From Annulohypoxylon bovei var. microspora (taxonomy: Eukaryota > Ascomycota > Sordariomycetes > Xylariales > Hypoxylaceae): a stretch of DNA of 64,000 nucleotides. The notes below the pieces were generated by a model. That model was not told the origin of the DNA. It ran no database searches and was given only the letters and a program-made list of their open reading frames with translations. Location: the NCBI GenBank assembly GCA_022836615.1, contig MU405219.1:1-64000 (forward strand), in the 5' to 3' direction. Positions 23,222-33,663 of the stretch are shown one piece after another; positions within the stretch are counted from its first letter, which is position 1; the number at the start of each line of letters is the position of its first letter. The position numbers were made by a program, and so were the translations under genes.

Positions 23222-25811
23222 GTCGTATTACATCCAACCAAAGAAAATGAGGATGACTGTAGGGGTCTTATCTATATCATATCCAGGATGGAATGGTACT
23301 GCCGTATACCTAAAATGCTCGACAGAGAAGTAAAAGGCGTCCCGGTGCCCGTGGAGCTCAGGCGATGGATTGTTTCGCTCTACACGGCCATATTGTCCTA
23401 TTTGATGACAATTGTGTGTTCCCACATCAATAACCTTACCTTTAGGACGCCCAGTAACATCTTTTACTCGCAATCTCGGCGGATGGGATTGAAGACGATA
23501 GCCCATGCGGAGAATGTCTTGCCGGTTTATAGCGAAGATCGCGTACAACAACCGCTCGAAACCCTGCTGAGAGCTATCAGCATGAAAACACGGGAATCAG
23601 ATGGCGACGTCGAGCAGCCAGGCCTTTCAAGTGAGAATGTGCAGCTACTCAACAGCCTCGGCATACCCGACCCCAGACTTAGCATCCCGTCTGTAAGAGA
23701 CGAGCCTAGCCACCAGCTATACCAAGCACTGCTCTCAACTGAGGAATATACATCCTTCCGAGAATGGGATACCACTACAGAGCTAGGGAACCGGTTGCTC
23801 TGGGTTCGCGGTGAACGCGGCCAGGGTAAGACCATGCTCCTTACAGGGACTTTGCAAGAAATGCTATCAGCAACAGCCCAAGAAAACCACAATTGTCACT
23901 TCTTATCCTCCTTCTTCAACCACGCAAAGCAAGACTCAAAAACGCCACAACAGCCTTAAAAACCATCATATGGCTTATTCTTGTGTACCAACCAGACCTG
24001 TCTACGCACTTATCAGAGAAGATTAAATCAACTGGTCGTCAGCACTTTAACAATCTCAATGATTTCTTGGCCTTGTCTGCGGTTTTCTACAACATGGTAG
24101 AAGACGAACGTCTATCAAAAACATGTATAGTCGTTGACTCCCTCGACGAATGTATGTATGAAGATCGTTGGCCTGGGGTTGACGATTTCCTATCGTTGAT
24201 CACCGAGTCTTGAAGGCTATCTAAGAATATCAAATGGCTCGTTTCAAGTGATGGTTCGGAGCGCTTCGAGTCGGCCTTCTCGAAGAGTAGTTGTCTGCAC
24301 GTGGACCTGAGCCAAGGCCTGCTAATCATGGATAAAGCAATACGCCTTTACAAAACGGAGAAAGTAGCAGATTTGGCCAAGACAAAGAAGTACGACGAGG
24401 CACTTGAAGAAGAAGTTGCCGAAGAATTGTATTTGGCATCTCAGGGCAACTACCTCTGGGTAGATATCGTCTGCAAGGCTCTATGCTCTGAAAAGACTTG
24501 ATATGCAATTGATCTTCTTCACGATGTAAAAGGAACCGATGTCTTGAAGGGCAGTCTTTACGATCACTTGTTCGGCACCTTCGACAGGCTTCCACGTCGA
24601 GATAAGGAGTTCTGCACCGCGGTCCTCTCAACAATGGCTCTCGTACACGATACATTGTATATTGATGAACTGGACGCTCTCGCACACTTGGGGAAGAGAG
24701 TAGATTTGATGAACATACTAAAGAAGTGCTCCCCTTTTCTACTCGTAGATGATCGTCGAGTCTCATTTGTGCACCAATCAGCCAAGGCTTATATACAACA
24801 AGTCTTGAAGTCTACCAAACTGCCCCAGCCATATTCGGAGCTAACACAGAATTGCATCGAGTACGTCGGGAAGGCACTCGGGAAGAACAAGCGTCCAGTA
24901 AAACCCCGACTGGAGGGTGGAGGGGTTTCGACAGAAGATGACGCTTATTGCTACTCTACCTTGAACTGGATAACACATCTATCTGAGATACAAGACATTA
25001 CCAATGAAGATGAAGTTCGCATAAAAGTGTATTGGTTCCTCGAGAATTTCTTCATGGATTGGGTTGAGGATCTGGTCCTGCGCAAGCAGCTGCCTGTGGC
25101 GGCAGCCAAACTACAAGACCTGGATCTATCTTTACAGAAAAGGACAGTAAGTTTCACGACAGCCCCTGCATGAATTATCGAAACGACGATGAAGTTTGCA
25201 GTGTTGACTGACTAATGGGTATGTTTAGCCCCAAGAACCAAGCACCGAAGGATCGCTAGCAGCCGCCATCCGGGACGCCTAGGTACCTTTTCCTTCGACT
25301 TTTCCAGTCAACCAAAAGCCTTAAGGATGCTCATGTGTACAACACGCTTCTATTCTGCCCGATGGATAGTATCATAAGAAACATGTGGATAAAACATGCC
25401 TTTCCCCATCTAGAATCCGCACCAGTCATAGACCGGCAATGGAATCACATTGAGACCGAGCGGGAAATTTTCAAGATGTGGTTTGACGAACACTCGTCGG
25501 ACTACGTCATGACACCATATGGGGCTGAGTCGCTCGCCAGCTCTTCCTCGAAGTCTTCTCGGACCCCTTCATGGAGTCCCTACCGGTGTATCTGGCATGT
25601 GGGGGGAGATGAGGGATGGATCATGTGGCATGACATGAAGGTTATCTTTCTCTCGAAAGATTTTAAACCCTCTGCGTGTGGAATCTTTGGCCACAAGGTT
25701 GTAGTTTGCACGACTCATGGACAAGCTCATGTATATCGATTTTCTGAGACCGTCCCCCCTGGTCATGACATTAGCCTGGGGAACACGTCAGCTATGTATC
25801 GAACTCAGTAG
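23222..25811 (+). pseudogene. Broken NACHT-WD40-type NLR (STAND NTPase) lacking its WD40 repeats
   Basis: The body of a fungal NLR, with frames that change. From 23222 it reads as the second half of the N-terminal domain (IYIISRMEWYC). The NACHT P-loop GERGQGKT is at about 23810-23833, Walker B IVVDSLDEC near 24130, a winged-helix-like region near 24600-24770, and then FVHQSAKAYIQ. Lesions: a single-base frameshift near 23940, TGA at 24211-24213, TGA at 24499-24501 (at a position usually Trp), and an extra base near 25280. An intron at 25147-25228 is still well formed. The C-terminus resumes with HVYNTLLFCPMDSIIRNMW, typical of the sequence before the WD40 repeats, and passes after about 70 residues to the terminal cap (GWIMWHDMKVIFL..KDFKPSA). 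The usual array of roughly 40-residue WD repeats is absent. Intact relatives act as intracellular non-self sensors. Confidence 0.8.
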
Positions 25812-27480
25812 GTAGTCATGTTGTTCCTTCTACCCAGAAAGACTTCCCTACTATGCCAAAATAAGATAGTCTAAGCAAAGACGCAGAGGGATAAAACGAC
25901 AAGATAAGCCAACAAGCTCGCCAATGGCACACATATTCTAGATGGCAGCATTGCCTTGAGCAAGGAAACACTTTGGAACAGTCCCAAAAAACATTGAAAC
26001 AGTTACGGGGCTGCTGGACATTTGTATACAAATTTCATAATTCTCTAGTGTGGTTACCTACTTAATACGTTTCATCGATAACTACCTACCTAGACTTACC
26101 ATCCATCTTACGGCTTACTTAAAAAATCACCTAAAATCACGCTTAGGAGGACCCATTTGCAGAAGCGAGGGAAAACGAAGAAGTACGATGCCAGGATATT
26201 TGCCAGTTGCCTTTTGCTGCCAGTTGCTGATGCCGAATCGATGTGCCAAACTCCCTGATGCGGACGTGCGTGACTCAAACAAGTATCCCCCTCCCCCAGC
26301 CTAATGCTTACACACACACCCGTAGAATGAGAAGAGGAAGAGAGAAAAAAAAGTCGAAACAAGAAGCCCCATCTCTACGTGCGAAACACAACCTTTCTTC
26401 CATTAACCGACCCTTTTTAATTTCAGTGAAAATAAAAACACCGCCATGCCACCCTTCCCCAGAAAAACACCCCTTCTCTGAACGTAGTTGTTGTATGGGA
26501 TTTCGAGTTATACCCTTTCTCCGGTTGCGATACGAGACACCGACCATACCTCGGGTATAGCCAACCTTGTTCAAGACGGTAAAAGATTGAGGATAGGCTC
26601 CTAGTCTTAATCCATTATACTTCACACCAATATCAGAGGTGATCTGCAATTCTCCCCATCGGCTGATTGGTCATTAATCCTGTCGTGCAATGGTCGTAAA
26701 GACCTCCCAGATGCAGCTTCGGTCCGGTATCAAGGACTGTGAATAGCGCGAACGGCTGATATATCGAGTGAGAAACATATTGTTTGCCGAATAGGTAGTC
26801 AGAGGTCATCGAACACACCGATCTATGTTGCCGATAGGAAACCAATCTTTATATACTGGTCTGGGTAATCGAGTTGAGGAAAAAATCCCATGACCAGTAG
26901 GATAAGAGGGTAGGTGAAGAGAGAAGAGATTGCAACTTCAACCGAAAACACAGACCGCCCTATGCCCTTGTATCCTTGCCGTACCATTGCCAAAATTTCC
27001 TACCCTCTTTTCGTAGTGCTTCCGTCCGGCCAAACCTTTGCAGGTATCAGTAAGAGAACAAGACCTCTTATATATCGTTCTCACGTAGGTGTCGTGTGTA
27101 TGATCTTGAGTAGAAAGCGACGAGAGATATGCCCGGGAATAGAGAAAGGATCGAAAAAAGGTATCGTAGGTTGAGAGTGAGAAAATGAGAAAAAAAACGG
27201 AAACGCGATCAACTCCGAACAGAAAAATGTTTTCCACCCCTATTTTGCCAAATCTTTGTTTCCATGTCGTCAAAGGCCTGAACACCCATGCTCATGCTGG
27301 ATATACGCATCCCTCGCCTAACCCAACCAACCTGAACACCGATTTTTGTGCTGATTCAACCATCATAAGATTTCTCCTGCGCCTTTCCAGCATCGGCTTT
27401 CCATTTTAAAACAAGGCCCTAATAGCTCAATCATCAAAGGGTAGGTTTCGGCTCGGGTTCTTTGAGCGTAACCATGGCTC
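25812..27480. other. Intergenic region
   Basis: About 1.7 kb with no supported gene. Overlapping short frames on both strands at 26050-27410 show no domains. The sequence at 27175-27430 contains poly-A runs and probably the 3' UTR of the next (minus-strand) gene. Confidence 0.5.
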
Positions 27481-29220
27481 CTAACCCCAAACGCTCGCCT
27501 GAACTCCCAAGTTCGACTTATTTCCCCAGACACCTGAGCGACTTCCCCAGCCGTTATATCCGTCTGCCGCAGCGCTGGGCGGGTTCGAAGGAGCTCCAGT
27601 GGCCGAAACGCCCTGGTTCACATCTTCGCCGTTACCTGAAGCGGAAAAGCCGTGGCTCAGAGGCGACGGTAGAGGGGTAGTTGAGCGCTTATTGAGCGCT
27701 GGGTTAGGTGCCTGTGAAGTTATTGATGGACGCGTGCCGATAGGGGCTACAGCACTGCCACCTTGCATTGACTTAGAGGGTCCTCCTCCTCGGGGAGGAG
27801 AGCCACCAGTCGGAGACGAGTTGCTGGTGCGATTAGCCTGCTGGCCAACAGCGCTGTCAAAAATGCCGATGTTAGTCGGGGGGTTTGACTGAGGACTGGC
27901 GTTACTGTTAGCGCGAGATAGACCCTGAGCCTCGGCAGACTGCGATGCGCCTTCGGGGGCATTGCCCGCATTGGATCGTCCGAAGTCGTAGGCCATGGGG
28001 GAAGGACCGCGATGACCTGAAGTACCGGTTGGCAAACTAGGTCGGCCGACGCTGGACTCATCCGAATAATTACCGTCGCCGCCAAAGAGCGCGGTACGCT
28101 GGCGTGTAATCAAGTCGCGGCGCTCGTCTTCGGACATGCTGCCGGGGCTTAGAGCTCGATCAGGCTTGGTGGTGTTGTATGACACATCACCAAGAACATC
28201 TGTTGAGATGAAAAGTTAGCGTCGATTCGCGAAATATGAAGATGCCGTGATTCGGCGCATCGCGACATATTGAAACAGTGTTTTACGGGAACTCAAGAGG
28301 CATGACAGAAACATCGCGTGCGAAGCCAGGGGAGGAACATATAACATGTTGACTCCGCCGAGTGAATTTTGTTTTGAATTGCGACGCAAGTCTTGTGCTA
28401 TACAGAAGAGGGAGGCCTACTTCGGTTATATTGCTGTTCTTGATGATAGTTGCGAAGATCACGCTCCCGTTGAGCCGCCATCCTCCGCTTGGCCTGCATC
28501 ATCTGCTCCGCCTCGTTGGAACCGCGCGAAGGCTGATGTCGTTGCGCAGCATAGAAGTTCTGCAGGTTGGGGCCAGGATGGCCGGCGCGCGGGTCGCCAA
28601 ACTCCACGGAATGCGGTCGCGGACCATGCCCAGATGCAACTCGACCATCTACATACCAATTAGCACCTGTCTTCGCAAAAGCTCCTCCAATTTTTCCGAG
28701 CACCCTCAATACACCTTCCCCCTTTTCCTACCCATGGCTGGAGTAAACTCACGTCGACCCTGCTGACCGTACATCTTCCCGCTCTTGACCAGGTTATCGA
28801 TGGCTCGTTCAACCTCTGTTAATTAACGGCGTCAGCATAAGAACGTAGTAACGTGTTCGACCGTCATGCGCAATAATCGTCTCGATCGATATTTGTGATA
28901 GGGACTTTTTCCCTCGAAAGGCTTCGGTTGCGCGACTCATCTCGCAACGTCCATCCCTCAAGAGTATCATTCCGTCGCGGAGTTACGTACCCTCAAATTG
29001 GTAGGAGAAAGCGATCGATTCGACCTGAGGCGGGTTCGTAGAGTTGGTGCCTAATACATCCAAGTTAATTACCATATTCTTTTGGAAACTCTAGTCATTG
29101 GTATTGCTTGTTGGTCTTACCAGATCGCGCCGGTGGAGGCGGAGGGGTTTGATGATCCCAAGTAGATTGCGATGGACCCGTACCGGGCCATTGCGATTCT
29201 CCGTAGTACTGCTGCGACAT
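27481..29220 (-). CDS. Conserved fungal low-complexity protein, 5 exons, function unknown
   Basis: Predicted 389 aa. Exons (minus): 29220-29121, 29050-28991, 28815-28753, 28648-28421 and 28199-27481. All donors are GTAAG-, GTACG-, GTGAG- or GTAGG-type and all phases join. The N-terminus is Gln/Tyr/Pro-rich (MSQQYYGESQWP). It is followed by the helical segment FEEVERAIDNLVKSGKMYG, the Pro/Gly block, and a highly charged helix NEAEQMMQAKRRMAAQRERD. The C-terminal half is disordered Ser/Gly/Pro, with motifs such as GSPPRGGGPSK and ALNKRSTTPLPSPLS, and ends SNLGVQASVWG. I recall similar proteins throughout Pezizomycotina but no assigned role. The proline-directed Ser/Thr sites suggest phosphoregulation (inference). 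Confidence 0.8.
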
Positions 29221-30161
29221 ATTGTCTCGGCGAATATTACTCAGTCCAATGCCTAGACGTTTTTCCGTTCCCTAGCTAGTCTCTTCACGACTTAACGAGA
29301 GGATGAAGACGACTGTTGATCCTATAGAGTATTTGGGGTCAGCCTCGTCATGACCAAGTCCGACAATGAATATAATATTTAGTGGGTATAGCGGCGACAA
29401 CGGTGAGAGTATCGGATTATGGGATGATCGGTGTCTCGTTTAGGAAGTGTAGTCTCGGAAACATGAGGGCGTCTCTTCCATTCGGACCTGGTATTTCTTT
29501 CCCTTATATATAAATGTCTACCTGGATAGGTAGATAATTATTTTCGACAATATAAACCAAATTAGAGATCAATTTGGCGACTCCAATATCCGACTAAAAA
29601 ATTAAGGTTCGGCCTTGGTTGCTTGGAAGTCGTGTATAATCGTATAGTCGCTGCCATTTCATGCTCCGAGCGCGTCGACATAAAAGCTTCGCTCTAAGAG
29701 TTGTCTGGGCGAGAGGGGGCGGGAAAAAAGGACCAGAACAAAAAAAAATTCGAGTGGATTAAAAAAAAATGTCTCTCTTTCGCGACTTACCGAAAATCTT
29801 CAGCCCAAGTATTTTTAAGGCGACACCTATTTTATTCGATTTGGCGACGGAATACTCGCCGAAGTTCTATGAAGTAGATAATAGGAAATTAGAAAAGTGA
29901 AAAAAGAAAAGACTGCACCACACAATTGCGCAGCACACGCGACGGGGGGTAGACAAGACGTGGGTTAGAAAAGGGAGGCGGCAACGGTAACGGGAGATGG
30001 CTACCTTCAAGTAGGTAGTAGGTAATTAATAGGAGTAATAAGAGAAATTATCGGAGGGGACAAGTTGTGAGTTGATCAACCAGACCGGGTCAGAATGGGG
30101 GAAAGGGAATGGGGGGGTTTAGGTGTACGCAGTACTTACCTGTTTTATGTATGGATATGTA

Positions 30162-30183
30162 TTGTACACTTCGTAGTGTACAA
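30162..30183. repeat. Perfect hairpin, 9-bp arms, 4-nt loop
   Basis: TTGTACACT, then TCGT, then AGTGTACAA. It lies in AT-rich intergenic DNA with no gene close enough for a terminator reading, and eukaryotic genes would not use one. Confidence 0.85.
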
Positions 30184-31784
30184 ATTACATATAATACTAA
30201 GTAGATAGGTACACTTGATACAATCGATACTAGGGGTACTCCGTCTGTTAGAAGTAGTACTTGCCTAGTACGGCTATGCTACTTCTACACCCTCTTATTT
30301 TTCACTTGCCAAGAAGGTATCTTTTAAGTACGACAAGTGGGAAGTCTCAGTAGGGACAAGTAGTGTGTCGCGCGACAGGAGGAGAAAAAAAATTGATGGA
30401 AGAGCTCGCTTTCTTAGTCCCGTTGGTGTGGTCCTTTTTGAACTCCCTGCTCCTGGCAGACTTGGGTTGGTTGACTGACGACAATAGTGAAATTTTTTAA
30501 TGGGGCATAGATTAGGTTGTATCTAACTGGCCGAATCGTAGTTGGCCTACGATTTTTTTCTTCGAGACCTTCTTTTTTTCGTCTTGTAAGGTAATTGTCT
30601 GTTCCTTGTAAGGAAATTCACCAGCAAGGGCCAGCCCCGAAGAGGTAAGGTGGATTAAAATGGTAGGACAACATGAAGATATGCGTGGAGAAGAAAAAAG
30701 GGACCTAGAGTTTCATGGTATTGTACATGTGCTTATTTCCTAAGCTTAAGCTTTACCTGAACCAACGGATATGTAGTTTGTCTGTTAAGCTTTTATTTAA
30801 GAATGCGATTTAAGTTTGAAAGATTGATAGGTGTAAATAGGTCTGTATATGGAAATGACATGTGCAGTCATGTTCTTACTTAGGTAGGCATTATAAAAAT
30901 TGGTTTCAACATTTTAATTTACTTATTGTAATATCTTGGTAAATCAGGTGAAGGGGGCATATGTACTTAGTCATGATTTTGTACATATTTGTTCGCGGCT
31001 GTTTTAACCGCTGTCAAATCAAAGTAGTATTGTCTTTGACTTTGAGACGTTGAAAGAGTTTATCTTACATTTGACATGTAAATTATGATGGTCATAAGAC
31101 TTCAAAGAGCTTCAACACCTAGATAAGTTTTCCGTGTTCTTAACTACCATATAAAAATTAACTAAAATAATATTTAAATATAAGTGGTTTGTGCGACCAA
31201 AACTACGGGTTGTGGTTAATATGTGTTGGCAAATACCAAGCATTATTTTTTTTCTATTGCGAATTTACCGTACATAGCTCTCATCGGATTTTTCTACAAC
31301 ATAGAGAATAGGAACGAATTTGTTACTACCTTGTGCTTAAAGACGGTCTCTTATTCAAACAAATGATGGAACGGTCAAAGCTGAAAAGTAACACCGTTAC
31401 CGGCTTCCTTAGAATTTTATTGCAATACATAGTGGAAGTAGGTACAAAGAGTTACAGGGTCATGCCTGTTAGTAATCAACGGGAACCAGGATCTATTGTG
31501 GATCAATACGCACACAAGTTGGAAACATGGATGGGATGGGACGTCTTCAGCAACTTCCCTACTGCGTGGCACATATATTTACAGTTTACAGTATGTAAGT
31601 ACCTAGATACATGTATTGTGCCTTGCCAACGATTCTACACTCGTCACCTTGCAGATATTTTACATCAACCGAATCCACCATCGTCCAATGTTCTCTCATG
31701 TGGCCATTGTACTAATAAGTAAGTAAGCTACCGATTTAGTATAACGCTCCGCACGTTAGATGCAGTCTTGCCGTCTGCTTATAA

Positions 31785-32057
31785 CCATGCCGCTTACCTT
31801 ACCACTCTGTCACTTACCCGAAGTATAATAAATCGCAAACCGCCATCCGCCTTCTTCGAGAAGAGGCTGAAAAAGATAAGATCGAAATCGACTCCAAGGT
31901 TCAAAAGGCTGAGAGCACAGATCACAAAATTAAGGCCGGAGTTTATTGCCGTCTGAACCGTTGTCCACTTTCACCTGGGCACACCATATCCTTTCGTTTG
32001 ATTACCACGACCCCCACCGGCGCCCACCAGTTCTCCCCACATAGGCAAAGGAGGTAG
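31785..32057 (+). other. Possible coding relic or orphan exon (coiled-coil-like), no ATG
   Basis: An open stretch of about 90 codons without a start codon. Its middle reads as a strongly amphipathic charged helix (REEAEKDKIEIDSKVQKAES), unlike random AT-rich DNA. It begins after a TAA and ends at TAG 32055-32057. It could be an exon of an unrecognised gene, a relic, or chance. Confidence 0.25.
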
Positions 32058-32448
32058 GGGTTCTGAATCTTGTCATCTTCTTATGGAAGCCTCCCGTCTT
32101 GTCTCGGGTCGCATCTTGGACCCTGCGACCCGTTGAAACTTGCGGCTCCAGGTACGTTTCAAGCTTCAAATCACTTTCAAACTCCTTACTACGCTCTCTT
32201 AAACAGCACGAACCTTGTCTCGACTTGACCGCTTTACATACATGCATGTCTTTTATCTTCCTTTTAGGTCATGGATAGCTGGGATATAACTCATACGTAT
32301 TCGTATTATCGTCACTACTATTGGCAGACCTCGAATTATCATTGAAATTAGTTGAAGGTTCGTTCACCTAAGTCTTCTAGGTAGGTATCTTTCAGCCTCT
32401 ATACTAAACTCATCATTGAGGCTTTAGGATTTTATCATTTTCAAATCA

Positions 32449-32646
32449 TTATATTCCTTCTTCGAATCTCGCATATAATCGCTTGGAAAAGGCTCCCGGG
32501 ATAGCTCCGGAGTAAAAAGAATATTCGATTCCACCCTTGAGGGATTCGCTGTTGTTACACGTGGTAGAAGTCGTCACGTAACATTGTCCCGCCTTAGATG
32601 ATGAGTCCCCGTATAGTGCAAGGGTGTCCAAAAATACTCTCCTCAC
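32449..32646 (-). other. Possible C-terminal coding relic
   Basis: An open frame ending in TAA whose composition is protein-like (QCYVTTSTTCNNSES and SKRLYARFEEGI). A different minus-strand frame immediately upstream (ADSRALTVVQRFYAGMNWR) also reads like protein. Together they suggest a frameshifted remnant. The family is not recognised. Confidence 0.2.
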
Positions 32647-33637
32647 GGCGCGGATACCGCCAGTTCATACCGGCGTAGAAACGTTGCACAACCGTCAAAG
32701 CCCGCGAGTCTGCACATACACGTAAGAGCCAGCGGTCATGAGAACCAGCTTTGTTGGGATTGATACGTACATACAGAAGGTATCAACACATTTCGGGTTC
32801 CTTCTTTAGCATCTCGGACTCAATAATCTTCAAGTAAATAATGAAAACCTCTTGTGTGGCGAGCCGAGCTGGGCGAACCATAATACTCCAATTTCCGTTC
32901 GGTTCAGCATTTCCGAAGCAAGGTAAATTTTCCCGAGTTCGAATCTGGCCCTACGGCGCCCCAAATCTCGCGCATGCAGATAGAAGTATACCCCTTGCTC
33001 AGAACCCAGGTAGCCTCACGGATGAGATCAACATCCTGGCAAAACAGTAAGCGACAATTTGGTCGAACTATGTACATTTCTATGTAACAATGCATACCCA
33101 GGTACATACCGTATACAAGATGCTATTTCATCTGACCCTATGGGTTTATTTCGCAAAACGGGAGGGCAAAGCCTCTCAAAAACTATAACTTAGTCTACGA
33201 GTTTGTCGACTGGAGGTTAATAGTATGTCATCGTTGGTCTCTCACCGTCATCTAAGCATGAGACAAAATACGACAACACACCATAAACGCCTTTTCTGCA
33301 GTAGATATGTGGGAAGTGTAGGCGCTGATCCTAAAGGAGCCAACGGTCTACATGGGCTTGGCATCTCGCAGCTCTCAAGCAGGGGTTCCTATGCATAATT
33401 GACAGTCCAGGTCAACTAATAGCAAGGGAATCCATCCACTATCGAACCTCACGTGGAGGACAACACCAAAGATTCCACCCATAGATGCGGTTCATCAGTG
33501 TAACAGCTGCCGGAGAGAGAGCACAATGCATTCGTTCAATATAGGAACCAAGCAGAGGATAGTGTAACAATTCGTCACGGCCGATTCCCGAGAGTCTGGA
33601 TAGCCTAGGTTATAGACTAAGCAGGTTTGCCATTCAT

Positions 33638-33663
33638 GTCTAGAATAGGTACCTATTCTAGAC
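33638..33663. repeat. 26-bp perfect palindrome
   Basis: The left arm GTCTAGAATAGGT is followed directly by its exact reverse complement ACCTATTCTAGAC, with no spacer. The centre (TAGGTACCTA) resembles the dispersed CCTAGGTA motif family. It could extrude as a cruciform or bind a dimeric protein. Confidence 0.9.

Noticed and set aside
31333..31722. 129-codon plus frame in the gene-poor block
   Set aside because: It starts at TTG, has no domain, signal or coding-like composition, and no splice partner was found.
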